DNA of 64,000 bases from UBA1765 sp045615885 (GTDB lineage: Bacteria; Fibrobacterota; Fibrobacteria; Fibrobacterales; Fibrobacteraceae). The DNA lies in contig JAZLFR010000031.1 of NCBI GenBank assembly GCA_045615885.1, positions 1-64,000 on the forward strand. The letters run 5' to 3'. Both the position numbers and the translations under genes were made by a program. Below the pieces are notes generated by a model, which saw only the letters and a program-made list of their open reading frames with translations, was not told the DNA's origin and did no database searches. This document shows positions 6,959-15,099 of this stretch, piece by piece (position 1 is the first letter of the stretch; every line of letters starts with the position of its first letter).

Positions 6959-9957
6959 CCTCCGACAGAGAAGCGGTTGCGGCCGTTTTCCTTGGAGTTG
7001 TACAAAGCCTTGTCTGCAGCTTCATAAAGTTCATTGAACGTATTCAGCTTTTCGTTCGAAATCATGGCACCCATGGAAAGGCTTGCATTGCTATCGTGCT
7101 TTGCGTTCACCTTCAGGGTCATGTTTATCTTATCGAAAATCTGCTGGGCGCGTTCATACATGAAGTCGTTTTCGCATTCCTTCTTGAAGAAAAGCGCCGC
7201 CGCAAACTCGTCGCCGCCAAGGCGGCCTGCAATGTCTGCGCTGCGGAGCGCAGAAGATATGGACTGAGCTATGAGCGTCAGGAACTCGTCGCCCGCATGA
7301 TGGCCGTAGGTATCGTTGTATTCCTTGAAGTGATCTACGTCTAGCATCAGGAGCATGACCTTGTTTTCGTCCTTCACGAGCTGTTCCTCAACATCGTTCC
7401 TGAAGGCGGACCTGTTCAAGATGCCGGTCAGCGGATCCCTGCGGGAAATTTTTTCGAGACGAGCTTCCCTCTTCTTAAACTTTTCTCGTTCGGCACCGGC
7501 CATGACACGCATTGCATACGTTTCGGTAATATTCACGAAAATGATTTCTGAACGCCCGGCACGCACTGCAGAATCAAAGAATCGCTTGCCATAGCAAAGC
7601 ACATAGATAATGGAGCCGTCTTTACAGAGAACGCGATGTTCCAAATAGGCCTGCGGCTTTTTGGAAAGCTGGTCCATGACGAGAGCCGTATATTCCATAC
7701 GGTCTTCGGCAGGCAGCAAATCGGACTGACGCATCTTTCGTTCCTTGACATCGGCTTCCGTATAGCCAGTCAAATGTTCAAAATAATTGTCAACGCCGAT
7801 GATGTACATTTCTTCATCAAGGATGTACCTGCAATAGCCAATTTTATGCACATTGCGAGAAGGAGCTGCACTTGCAGTATCCATTTCAAGTTCAGCGCGC
7901 ACCAGGGCTTCCGCCTCTGCGGAATCTGCTATTTTCACATTCCTCTTGATGTTGAGCAGAGTGTCTTCTAGCAACTGCAGGAATTCAGATACGATGCCCG
8001 GGTCGAACTGCGAACCTGCACAGCGCCTGAGTTCTTCGCGAGCCTTTGCCTCCGGGAGTGCCGGGCGGTAGGAACGGTCATTCACCATTGCATCGTAGGC
8101 ATCGACAACGGCAATAATTCGGGAAAGCAGTGGAATGGCTTCCTTGCTCAAGCCAGCCGGGTAGCCGGCGCCGTCCCAGCGCTCGTGATGGTGCAAAACC
8201 ATGTCGGCAATGCGTTCCAGTTCCGGCGAGCTGTTGGCAATCTGGTAACCCTTTTCTGCATGAGACCTGAGAGATTCCCATTCTTCGTTCGTAAGCTTGC
8301 CCGGCTTGTTCAAAATTTCGAGAGGCACGCCAATTTTACCGATATCGTGCAACAGGCAAAGGAGCGACAAGTCACTCAACTGCACATCGGTAAGCCCGAT
8401 ACGCTTGCCAAGGGCGGCACCCATCTGCTGCGTGCGCTGCACATGTTCTTCCGTATCGGAATCGCATTCTTCGAGGGCGCGCACAAGCGAAGAAAGTATG
8501 GCAGAGTGCGCAGAGCCTTTATCGAGCAACTTTTTCTGCTTAACACCCTTGACCGCCGTTTCAATGGATTCAAAGATATCTTCGCCCTTTTTGTGTTTTT
8601 CCCAGGAATACTGGAAGTGCAAGTCAAAATCCCGCTCCATATTCTTTAGAGCAGCTTCGACTTCCGCATTATCCACCCCGGCAATAAAGGCTATCAAATA
8701 GGCATCCTGGCCGCGCACAAAATAGGAATCTTTCGGAAAGTATTTTCGTCCAAGGTCAGCAAGTTCCTTGATTTTCTTATCACCATATTGATGACCACGA
8801 GTACTATTGATAAACGACAACTGTGATATGTCGCCAACGCAAACAAAAAAGTCACCATCCAATTCCTGTTTGTGTTCCGTCGCATAAAACTTAAAGCCAT
8901 CCCAGTTCTGGAAGCCCGTCAAGATATCGGTGGAAAGATGTGCATCAGAGAACATGAAAAGTCGGCCGATGATCTTCTGCTTTGCATTGCGAACGACCTT
9001 GTAATCGCAGCGCAACGGAATTTTTTCGCCATCGCGTTCCGAATAGAACTGCAGCGCAAACGAACTTTCACGAACTCGATCTTCCAGAATAAAATTACAA
9101 TCCTTTATGAACTGTTCCATGTTCCTGCGATTTTCGAGCTTTACATTCGGCAAATAACGGGCGGCCATTTCATTGTGCAAGATCATGTTGTTTTCATAAT
9201 CAAACAGAACCAGCCCCTGATCGAGATTTTCAAAAATGCTCATCTTGAAAAGGTCGAGCATGCCGGTAATGGAATAATTAAAGCAGGACCAATAGAGAAC
9301 ATATGCGGCAATGCTGTAACCGAAAATGGCATAGTCCAAAAAACTATACACATGCAAGCCCGGCACAAACAGGAACACCGCATTGATAAGAACTACGGCA
9401 GCAACACCTATCACACTGTAGAGATATTGGCGACGGTATTCCCTTGGAACGGTCAAGAACTTTTGGACGAACAGGCAGACCACCGTCAAAACCATCATGT
9501 AGCAGAATGCAAGATGTCCATAGAAAAGACCATGCATTTCATAACTGAACTTTGCAAATTCCGTAGCGCGCGGCGTATAGGTCACGGCCCATTCATAGAA
9601 CGGATTCACAAGCAATACGATTATATCAAAAATCAAATAGGTCACGCCAATTTTATTGAAAAAAACTCCCTTGTCCGAAAGTTTGCGCTTCGTAAAATAT
9701 GTGCTGAACATGACGAATGCAACGAGCATTACATCGACGCTCAAAAAATATAGGCTCGAAAGAACGGAATAAACAAAATAGTTCTCTACAACGGTTGTAC
9801 CAAAGTAGAACAAGGCAACGGCAGCAGCCCCGATGCATGTCAATCCAAGATATTTGCCGGCCGGCTCCTTTTTGGCAAAAGAAGCACGCGCTATCAGCAA
9901 ATCCCACAAGATAAAGACTACCGATATGATCGCAAAATACAAGAAAAATAAAGACAA
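6955..9957 (-). CDS. 7TM sensor with HD-GYP and GGDEF domains (c-di-GMP metabolism)
   Basis: A 1,000-residue membrane protein. In order: seven N-terminal helices (about 1-230, of the type seen in 7TM sensor kinases), a PAS-like region (240-340), a degenerate GGDEF domain (342-450, RGQDAYLI in place of the active loop), an HD-GYP phosphodiesterase (about 485-665, HDIGK at 537-541 and GYP at 598-600), a second PAS (705-815) and an intact GGDEF cyclase (838-1000, GGDEF at 914-918). The inhibitory RxxD site is present at 905-908, exactly five residues before GGDEF. Both making and breaking of c-di-GMP are therefore possible in one chain. Translation probably starts at TTG (9957) behind a GGAGG sequence. 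Ligand unknown. Confidence 0.88.
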   Translation of the reverse strand: MSLFFLYFAIISVVFILWDLLIARASFAKKEPAGKYLGLTCIGAAAVALFYFGTTVVENYFVYSVLSSLYFLSVDVMLVAFVMFSTYFTKRKLSDKGVFFNKIGVTYLIFDIIVLLVNPFYEWAVTYTPRATEFAKFSYEMHGLFYGHLAFCYMMVLTVVCLFVQKFLTVPREYRRQYLYSVIGVAAVVLINAVFLFVPGLHVYSFLDYAIFGYSIAAYVLYWSCFNYSITGMLDLFKMSIFENLDQGLVLFDYENNMILHNEMAARYLPNVKLENRRNMEQFIKDCNFILEDRVRESSFALQFYSERDGEKIPLRCDYKVVRNAKQKIIGRLFMFSDAHLSTDILTGFQNWDGFKFYATEHKQELDGDFFVCVGDISQLSFINSTRGHQYGDKKIKELADLGRKYFPKDSYFVRGQDAYLIAFIAGVDNAEVEAALKNMERDFDLHFQYSWEKHKKGEDIFESIETAVKGVKQKKLLDKGSAHSAILSSLVRALEECDSDTEEHVQRTQQMGAALGKRIGLTDVQLSDLSLLCLLHDIGKIGVPLEILNKPGKLTNEEWESLRSHAEKGYQIANSSPELERIADMVLHHHERWDGAGYPAGLSKEAIPLLSRIIAVVDAYDAMVNDRSYRPALPEAKAREELRRCAGSQFDPGIVSEFLQLLEDTLLNIKRNVKIADSAEAEALVRAELEMDTASAAPSRNVHKIGYCRYILDEEMYIIGVDNYFEHLTGYTEADVKERKMRQSDLLPAEDRMEYTALVMDQLSKKPQAYLEHRVLCKDGSIIYVLCYGKRFFDSAVRAGRSEIIFVNITETYAMRVMAGAEREKFKKREARLEKISRRDPLTGILNRSAFRNDVEEQLVKDENKVMLLMLDVDHFKEYNDTYGHHAGDEFLTLIAQSISSALRSADIAGRLGGDEFAAALFFKKECENDFMYERAQQIFDKINMTLKVNAKHDSNASLSMGAMISNEKLNTFNELYEAADKALYNSKENGRNRFSVGG

Positions 9958-10006
9958 AATGCCTCCAAAACCTACAATTAACTGAAATATAGATTAAAAT
10001 AGCTTG

Positions 10007-10031
10007 CTAGTTACTAGTCACTAGTTACTAG
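10007..10031. repeat. CTAG-word palindromic repeat
   Basis: Four overlapping CTAGTNAC-type words form a 25-base near-palindrome in the space between the c-di-GMP gene and the small membrane gene. It resembles the CTAG-rich words of the 5.34-5.9 kb island. Confidence 0.5.
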
Positions 10032-10101
10032 AGGCGTTTTTTGCAAGAAGAGCATTTCATGAACGTTTTTTCAAAAAAAGTTCAAAAAACTTTTTCTTTT
10101 C

Positions 10102-10107
10102 TATAAT
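10102..10107 (+). promoter_or_regulatory. -10 element for the 59-residue membrane protein gene
   Basis: A perfect TATAAT hexamer about 20 bases before the ATG at 10128, in an AT-rich tract. No clear -35 box. The predicted leader is only about 14 bases. Confidence 0.45.
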
Positions 10108-10127
10108 ATGTATATATATTCCGTTGT

Positions 10128-10307
10128 ATGAAGGATTTTTTCAACAAGATGCACAAGAACATCGCCAATAGGTACTCGCTACCGATTTTGGCGCTACTGG
10201 CAGCACTGACCCTGCTGTTCGTTGGAGTGCTATTGTTTGGCGGTGAACATGCCAAGGATATTTTCCTTGTGCTCATGATCTGGTGCCTGCCTTTGTTCCT
10301 GCATTAA
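10128..10307 (+). CDS. Small two-helix membrane protein, unknown
   Basis: A 59-codon frame, ATG at 10128 and TAA at 10305-10307. The product begins MKDFFNKMHKNIANRYSLPI, with a positively charged N-terminus, then a hydrophobic helix (about residues 19-37), a short polar turn (GGEHAKD) and a second helix (about 45-58). The charge pattern suggests both ends are cytoplasmic. A TATAAT box sits just upstream. It lies between the c-di-GMP enzyme and the cyclase, so a role as a small regulator of a membrane enzyme is conceivable, but nothing in the sequence shows it. Confidence 0.55.
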   Translation: MKDFFNKMHKNIANRYSLPILALLAALTLLFVGVLLFGGEHAKDIFLVLMIWCLPLFLH

Positions 10308-10376
10308 ATTTTCTAGCTGCTTGCCGGGCGTTAAGTCCGGCATAAGTTTTTTCACCTTTTTGCTACATTATACGAC

Positions 10377-11468
10377 ATGCTTTCAAGACAGACTAAAAGG
10401 AAATTCAAGGCAATGTGGTTCTACATTGCAAGCTGGATCTTTGGGTGCGTTGCCTTTGGGGCCATGACTCATTTTGGGCAGGCTTCCTTTGTTGATTCCA
10501 AGTTGTTCTTTTTCCAGTTGCTGAGCCAATTTGCCATCTTCATGGGCCTTTCGCACGGCTTCTACGATGTGCTCATTCTGCAGGACGACCGCGACCACCG
10601 ACCGTTGGCCCCGGCAATACTTATCCGTTCCATGTATTTTGTATGGGCAATCCTATTGAATGTCGCCCTGTGTGTGCTCGTTCAGAACATCTATACCGAA
10701 GGTGAACTGATTACAGAAGAAAGCCTTGCCGAAGTCAAGGAATTCTTGCGCCAGCCGACGACGATCGTCTTTATAGTGTATAGCTTCCTGTTCGGCTACC
10801 TCACCACGTTCGTGCGCAGCGTGCACAAAAAGTTCGGTTCCCGTGTATTTTTGAACACCATGCTAGGCAAATACCAGGACCCGATCGAAGAAGACCGCGT
10901 ATTCATGTTCGTTGACCTTCGCCAGTCCACCACGCTCGCCGAAGAACTAGGGCACTTTACATACTCCAACTTTTTGCGCGACTACTACCATTATATTTCT
11001 AACTGTTGCGAAGAAAACCACGGCGAAATCTACCAGATTGCAGGCGATGGCGTCTATTTGACCTGGCCGCTCAAGAAATGCCATAGAAAGCCCCGCCCGC
11101 TCTACTGCTTTCAGGATTTAAAGAACTGCTTTGCCGGCCTGGAACAAAAGTTCATCAAAAAATATGGAAAAGCGCCGAAATTCAAGGCCGCAGCCCATTG
11201 CGGCAAGGTGATTTGCAGCGAAGTGGGCAATTTTGGCAGTGAAATGGCATACCACGGCGACGCAATGAACACGACCGCCCGCCTGGAAGCGCAGTGCACC
11301 CCGCTCGGCAAGGATTTCATAATTTCTGAAGATTTGCTCAAGGTTTTGCCCAAAACGGAGCGCTTTAAGCCGGAAAGCCTGGGTGAAATGGAACTCCGAG
11401 GAAGAAAAAAAGGAATTTTTGCATATAGTTTGACTTTTACCCTTGACAAACGACAAAGGTATTTCTAA
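10377..11468 (+). CDS. Membrane-bound class III adenylate/guanylate cyclase
   Basis: A 363-residue protein with four predicted membrane helices (about residues 12-30, 42-60, 82-103 and 127-147) and a C-terminal class III nucleotidyl cyclase domain (about 173-350). Catalytic features are present: metal-binding Asp180 in FVDLRQST, Asp224 in AGDGVYLTW, and the transition-state Asn/Arg pair in HGDAMNTTARLEAQC (N298, R302). It probably makes cAMP; cGMP cannot be excluded by eye. Two cyclic-nucleotide-binding-like proteins are encoded at 22.2-24.1 kb and are possible readers. The ATG follows a TATACG box by only a few bases, so the mRNA may be nearly leaderless. Confidence 0.87.
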   Translation: MLSRQTKRKFKAMWFYIASWIFGCVAFGAMTHFGQASFVDSKLFFFQLLSQFAIFMGLSHGFYDVLILQDDRDHRPLAPAILIRSMYFVWAILLNVALCVLVQNIYTEGELITEESLAEVKEFLRQPTTIVFIVYSFLFGYLTTFVRSVHKKFGSRVFLNTMLGKYQDPIEEDRVFMFVDLRQSTTLAEELGHFTYSNFLRDYYHYISNCCEENHGEIYQIAGDGVYLTWPLKKCHRKPRPLYCFQDLKNCFAGLEQKFIKKYGKAPKFKAAAHCGKVICSEVGNFGSEMAYHGDAMNTTARLEAQCTPLGKDFIISEDLLKVLPKTERFKPESLGEMELRGRKKGIFAYSLTFTLDKRQRYF

Positions 11469-11483
11469 TATTGGGTCAACCTC

Positions 11484-11542
<59 letters not shown>

Positions 11543-11556
<14 letters not shown>

Positions 11557-11637
11557 CTAAAAACAAAAAGACACCTTTAGGGTGTCTTTTTTGTTTTTAT
11601 GTGACAATGAGTCGGAGCCGAGACCCCTTGGGGTCGA
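11543..11637 (+). repeat. Direct repeat, copy 1 (tRNA-Gly tail + terminator)
   Basis: About 95 bases: the last 14 bases of tRNA-Gly, the terminator hairpin, and a following segment that ends in GACCCCTTGGGGTC. It recurs almost exactly at 11895-11990, with 1-base shifts in the A-run and the hairpin loop. Confidence 0.9.
11565..11597 (+). terminator. Terminator after tRNA-Gly
   Basis: AAAAGACACC and GGGTGTCTTTT form the stem around a TTTA loop, followed by a T run. Confidence 0.85.
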
Positions 11638-11894
11638 GGGGGCGACTAAATCGCATTATGCGAAGCATATCAAATGCGATTTAGGACTTTGCGAAGCTCC
11701 AAAGGAGGTTCGCGAAGCCCGAAGGGTGAGGGAGCAGCTCGCCAAAGGCGAGAGACTGCGACCGAATCACAAAAGCGCGCCACATGACGAGCGAAGCGAG
11801 GCATGATAGAAGCGCTTTTGGGCTTTGCGCGAAGCGCGAAGTCCGAAGGATTGGGCTCCAGCTCGCTAAAAGCGAGGGGCTGGAGGCCAACCCA
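11638..11894. other. Hairpin-dense non-coding cassette with GCGAAGC motifs
   Basis: About 256 bases between the two direct repeats, with no credible gene. Strong inverted repeats are visible. CTAAATCGCATT (11646-11657) pairs with AATGCGATTTAG (11673-11684) around an inner ATGC-GAA-GCAT hairpin. CAAAAGCGC (about 11770) pairs with GCGCTTTTG (about 11812). A long interrupted stem runs from GGATTGGGCTCCAGCTCGCT (from 11848) to AGCGAGGGGCTGGAGGCC (to about 11888). GCGAAGC occurs at 11660, 11691, 11712, 11791 and 11829. Whether it is transcribed is unknown; it lies beyond the tRNA terminator. Confidence 0.6.
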
Positions 11895-11990
11895 TCCCTT
11901 TTCCCGCTCTTAAAACAAAAAGACACCTTTTAGGGTGTCTTTTTTGTTTTTATGTGACAATGAGTCGGAGCCGAGACCCCTTGGGGTCGA
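11895..11990 (+). repeat. Direct repeat, copy 2 (tRNA tail remnant + terminator)
   Basis: Second copy of the 11543-11637 segment. It starts with TCCCTTTTCCCGCTCT, the 3' end of tRNA-Gly, but no tRNA body precedes it. The terminator hairpin (about 11917-11948) has T-rich tracts on both strands, so it can also serve the convergent hisH gene. Confidence 0.85.
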
Positions 11991-12004
11991 CTAAAGTCAA
12001 GAAA

Positions 12005-12619
12005 CTAGCCCCAATTGCAGAAGTTCTTGAGGACTTGCAGGCCGAATTCACCACTTTTTTCAAGGTGGAACTGCGTTGCAATCAAGTTGTCGCGGCCGAC
12101 AGCGCACTGGAAAGTCTGCGTACCGTAGGTGGTCTGCGCAAAGGAGAACTCTGCAGGAACCTGCGGGTGGTAGGAATGCACATAGTAGAATTCGCTACCG
12201 TTTTCGATACCGGCAAAAATCGGGTGGTCCTTGGTAAAGTTGACCTGGTTCCAACCCATGTGCGGGATCTTGAGGCCCGGTTCATCCTTGAAGCGCACCG
12301 CCTTGCCCGGCAAAAGTCCAAGAGTCTTGACGCCTCCGTCTTCTTCGCTGCTTTCTAGAATGATCTGGCAGCCAATGCAAATGCCGAGTACCGGATTGCC
12401 CTTTTTAACAACTGTAGCAATGGCGTCACCGATGCCCGTAGTAACCAGAGTGTTCATGGCGGAACCGGCAGCCCCCACGCCCGGGAACACAAGCTTGTCT
12501 GCAGCAGCAATTACGGCGGGGTCGCGACTTACGGTTGCGTTTGCTCCGATATGATCAAGAGCATTTGCGACGGAAGTCAAGTTGCCAGCACCATAATCAA
12601 CGACGACGAGATTTGCCAT
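12005..12619 (-). CDS. hisH: Imidazole glycerol phosphate synthase, glutaminase subunit
   Basis: A 204-residue class I glutamine amidotransferase that supplies ammonia to HisF in histidine biosynthesis. It opens with MANLVVVDYGAGNLTSV, typical of HisH. The nucleophile is Cys81 in GICIGCQ, and the His/Glu pair is in QFHLEKSG (His185, Glu187). HisH normally has FHPEKSG, so Pro is replaced by Leu. The ATG at 12619 is preferred over a GTG at 12628 because GGTGG lies at a suitable distance. No other his gene is in the window, so hisH is not in a compact his operon here. Confidence 0.93.
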   Translation of the reverse strand: MANLVVVDYGAGNLTSVANALDHIGANATVSRDPAVIAAADKLVFPGVGAAGSAMNTLVTTGIGDAIATVVKKGNPVLGICIGCQIILESSEEDGGVKTLGLLPGKAVRFKDEPGLKIPHMGWNQVNFTKDHPIFAGIENGSEFYYVHSYHPQVPAEFSFAQTTYGTQTFQCAVGRDNLIATQFHLEKSGEFGLQVLKNFCNWG

Positions 12620-12791
12620 AAGAGCCACCTTTATTTTTACACCGCAAAATATAGAAATAAATCATGGTTTCGCGCTTTTGATCCCAAAAACAAAAAGAAC
12701 GAAACCGAAAACTCCGTAACTTATTGATTTTCAACGAGTTAGATCATCTCGGACAGGTCGGTCCCAATATTTTTTGCTAAATTATGGGTGT

Positions 12792-13541
12792 ATGGATTGG
12801 TACTATATTGACGAAACTATCACATCTGGCGACCGCAGAATAGGCCCTCTTTCCGACGACGAAATCAAGGAAAAGGCAAAAGAGGGCGTAATCAAGGCAG
12901 AAACGCTTGTTTGGCACTCTGGCGAAGAAAACTGGCGCGCCTGGAAGGAACACGAAAAAGAGCTGGACGCAGAAGCGACAAACGAAATTATCCAGCAGAC
13001 ACTCGAAGCCATCATAAAAGAGAAGGAACGCCAGGCTGCAGTAAAGCCGCGTTTTGCCGGATTCTGGGTAAGAGCGCTCGCCTACGCTATCGACATGATA
13101 GCACTTTCTTGCGTAGCCTCCATAGTCATGTACATGATGAGCGCTTTCGGGCTCATCGACCTCGCGACAGCCAACGAAATCATGGGCAACGATATTGAAA
13201 ATTTGGCAAAAGCCGACATGCTGACCGCATTCATGCAGGTTCGCGGCATCGAAGAGTTTATCGTATTCTGCTCCGTGATGCAGTTCGTTTATTTTGTCGG
13301 CTTCACCTGGCTCTATTCCGCCACACCGGGCAAAATTTTATTGAAGCTGAAAGTTGTCAGTAAAGACAACCAGAAGCTCGGGCTCAAGGGCGCCATAATC
13401 CGCTACCTGTGCTCGTTCGTTTCTTCACTTTCCCTGATCTATCTTTACGGACTTGCATACGTGGTGGCCGCAGTAGATCCGGAAAAGCGCACCTTTCACG
13501 ATTGGCTTGCACGCACTCGTGTCGTGTACAAAGACAAATAG
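12792..13541 (+). CDS. GYF_2-RDD family membrane protein
   Basis: A 249-residue protein. Residues 1-50 form a GYF_2-type domain (MDWYYIDE..., GPLSDDEIKEKAKEGVI, TLVWHSGEENWRAW). After a charged linker comes an RDD domain with three to four membrane helices (RFAGFWVRALAYAIDMIALS, VYFVGFTWLYSATPGKILLK, then a helix near 220) and the closing Arg-Asp-type segment (RTFHDWLARTRVVY). RDD proteins are poorly understood, and some act as ion exchangers or membrane anchors. A TTG 18 bases upstream could extend the frame, but the GYF_2 domain begins at the chosen ATG. The gene precedes murA by 17 bases, suggesting an operon. Confidence 0.85.
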   Translation: MDWYYIDETITSGDRRIGPLSDDEIKEKAKEGVIKAETLVWHSGEENWRAWKEHEKELDAEATNEIIQQTLEAIIKEKERQAAVKPRFAGFWVRALAYAIDMIALSCVASIVMYMMSAFGLIDLATANEIMGNDIENLAKADMLTAFMQVRGIEEFIVFCSVMQFVYFVGFTWLYSATPGKILLKLKVVSKDNQKLGLKGAIIRYLCSFVSSLSLIYLYGLAYVVAAVDPEKRTFHDWLARTRVVYKDK

Positions 13542-13558
13542 TTTTTTAGGAGTTCAAC

Positions 13559-14833
13559 ATGGATCAGTTTCTCGTTCCTTCCGTAACCAAGCCGCTTGAC
13601 GGCGAAGTTGAAATTTCCGGTGCAAAGAACGCTGTGCTTGCCGTTATGGCTGCGGCTCTCCTTGCCGATGGCGTTTCTGAAATTACGAACGTTCCGCACT
13701 TGAAGGACATGAAGACCATGTCCGATGTGCTCCGCATTATCGGTTGCCGCATTGGCGGAGGCTCTCACGAACTTCGCATCGACACGCGCGGTGCAGACCA
13801 CTTGGAAGCTCCGTACGAACTTGTGAAGACCATGCGTGCAAGTTTCTATGTGCTTGGACCACTCGTTGCACGCTTTGGCCGTTGCCGTGTTTCTTTGCCA
13901 GGCGGTTGCGCATGGGGCCCACGCCCTGTGGACTTGCACTTGAAGGGCCTTGAAGCTCTTGGTGCAAAGGTTACCGTGACTCACGGCTATGTGGAAGCAA
14001 CATGCGAAGGCCGCCTGAAGGGCGGCACGTTCCACTTCCCGGTTTCTAGCGTTGGCGCAACTGTGAACGTGCTTATGGCAGCCACGCTCGCCGAAGGCGA
14101 GAGCGTTCTCCAGAACGCCGCCCTGGAGCCAGAAATTGATAACCTTGTAGATTACCTCATTGGCATGGGCGCGCGTATCCAGGGCCGTGGCACAAGAACA
14201 CTCGTTGTGCAAGGCGTCGAAAAGTTGAACCCGGGCAAGGGCCGCACCATTCCAGACCGTATCGAAGCAGGCAGCTTCCTTTGCGGCGCAGCAATTACAA
14301 AGGGCCGCGTTAAAGTCACGAACATGGATCCTGTTCACATTGCAGCCGTTCTTGACGTGTTCCGCGACATGGGCTGCAAGGTTTCTAGCGGTAGCGACTG
14401 GGCAGAAGTCGATGCTCGCGGCATAGAACTCAAGCCAGTGAGCGTTACGACGCTCCCGTTCCCTGGGTTCCCGACAGACTTGCAGGCACCTCTCATGGCA
14501 ACGCTCATGGCAGTGCCAGGAATCAGCGTCATTCAGGACACAATCTACAACGACCGCTTTACCCACATTGCAGAACTCAAGCGCCTTGGCGCAGACATTC
14601 AGCTTGTCGGCAACACGGCAACGATTCACGGCGGGAAGCCGCTTGAAAGCGCAAACATCATGGCAAGTGACCTTCGCGCAAGCGCAGCACTTGTTTTGGC
14701 AGGCCTCATTGCAGAAGGCGAAACCACCATCGACCGCATTTACCATTTGGACCGTGGCTACGAAGATTTCGAAGCAAAGATGGCAGCACTCGGCGCAACG
14801 GTAAAGCGCGTTCGCCCGGGCATGGAAGAATAG
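13559..14833 (+). CDS. murA: UDP-N-acetylglucosamine 1-carboxyvinyltransferase
   Basis: A 424-residue enzyme that transfers enolpyruvate from PEP to UDP-GlcNAc, the first committed step of peptidoglycan synthesis, in the cytoplasm. Family motifs include SGAKNAVLAVMAAALLADG near residue 20, the catalytic loop GGCAWGPRPVD with Cys117 (the fosfomycin-sensitive Cys form), and FPGFPTDLQAPLMA. Length matches the family. An AGGAG lies before the ATG. A strong terminator follows. Confidence 0.97.
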   Translation: MDQFLVPSVTKPLDGEVEISGAKNAVLAVMAAALLADGVSEITNVPHLKDMKTMSDVLRIIGCRIGGGSHELRIDTRGADHLEAPYELVKTMRASFYVLGPLVARFGRCRVSLPGGCAWGPRPVDLHLKGLEALGAKVTVTHGYVEATCEGRLKGGTFHFPVSSVGATVNVLMAATLAEGESVLQNAALEPEIDNLVDYLIGMGARIQGRGTRTLVVQGVEKLNPGKGRTIPDRIEAGSFLCGAAITKGRVKVTNMDPVHIAAVLDVFRDMGCKVSSGSDWAEVDARGIELKPVSVTTLPFPGFPTDLQAPLMATLMAVPGISVIQDTIYNDRFTHIAELKRLGADIQLVGNTATIHGGKPLESANIMASDLRASAALVLAGLIAEGETTIDRIYHLDRGYEDFEAKMAALGATVKRVRPGMEE

Positions 14834-14851
14834 TTGTAAAAGACACTAAGC

Positions 14852-14880
14852 AAAAAGCCACCGCAAGGTGGCTTTTTTCG
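14852..14880 (+). terminator. Terminator after murA
   Basis: AAAGCCACC and GGTGGCTTT pair around a short loop, followed by a T run. Confidence 0.88.
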
Positions 14881-14882
14881 TT

Positions 14883-14963
14883 ATGCGTTCTGAAGTTCCC
14901 GCTGGATTTCAAGAACCTGTGAAAGTGCTGGGGTGCCACATCGAAGAACTGATGGACGCGTAA
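14883..14963 (+). pseudogene. Possible gene-end remnant (26 codons)
   Basis: A frame from ATG (14883) to TAA (14961-14963) reads like ordinary protein (MRSEVPAGFQEPVKVLGCHI, then EELMDA) and ends just before the AT-rich promoter of the next gene. It starts right after the murA terminator with no Shine-Dalgarno sequence. It may be the 3' end of a lost gene or a chance frame. Confidence 0.3.
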
Positions 14964-15099
14964 TTTTTAACAACTAATTTTGAATAATTTTATTAGAATT
15001 TACAAGAATTTCATTAGAAATCAAGCGTTTTAAAAGAATTTTACAAAATTTTAGAAGAAAATTATTAAATTTTAAAAGAATACCGTTTCTTCTAATCTT
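14964..15099. promoter_or_regulatory. AT-rich phased AGAATTT repeats upstream of the AlbA_2 gene
   Basis: About 135 bases that are almost pure A/T. Words of the type TAGAATTT, AAGAATTT, TAGAAATC, AAGAATTT, TAGAAGAA and AAGAATAC recur at roughly 10-20 base intervals. The pattern suggests DNA curvature or an array of protein sites before the ATG at 15100. Confidence 0.45.

Noticed and set aside
13496..14746. 416-codon open frame antisense to murA
   Set aside because: Cys/His/Ala-rich composition typical of a codon shadow; murA is unmistakable.
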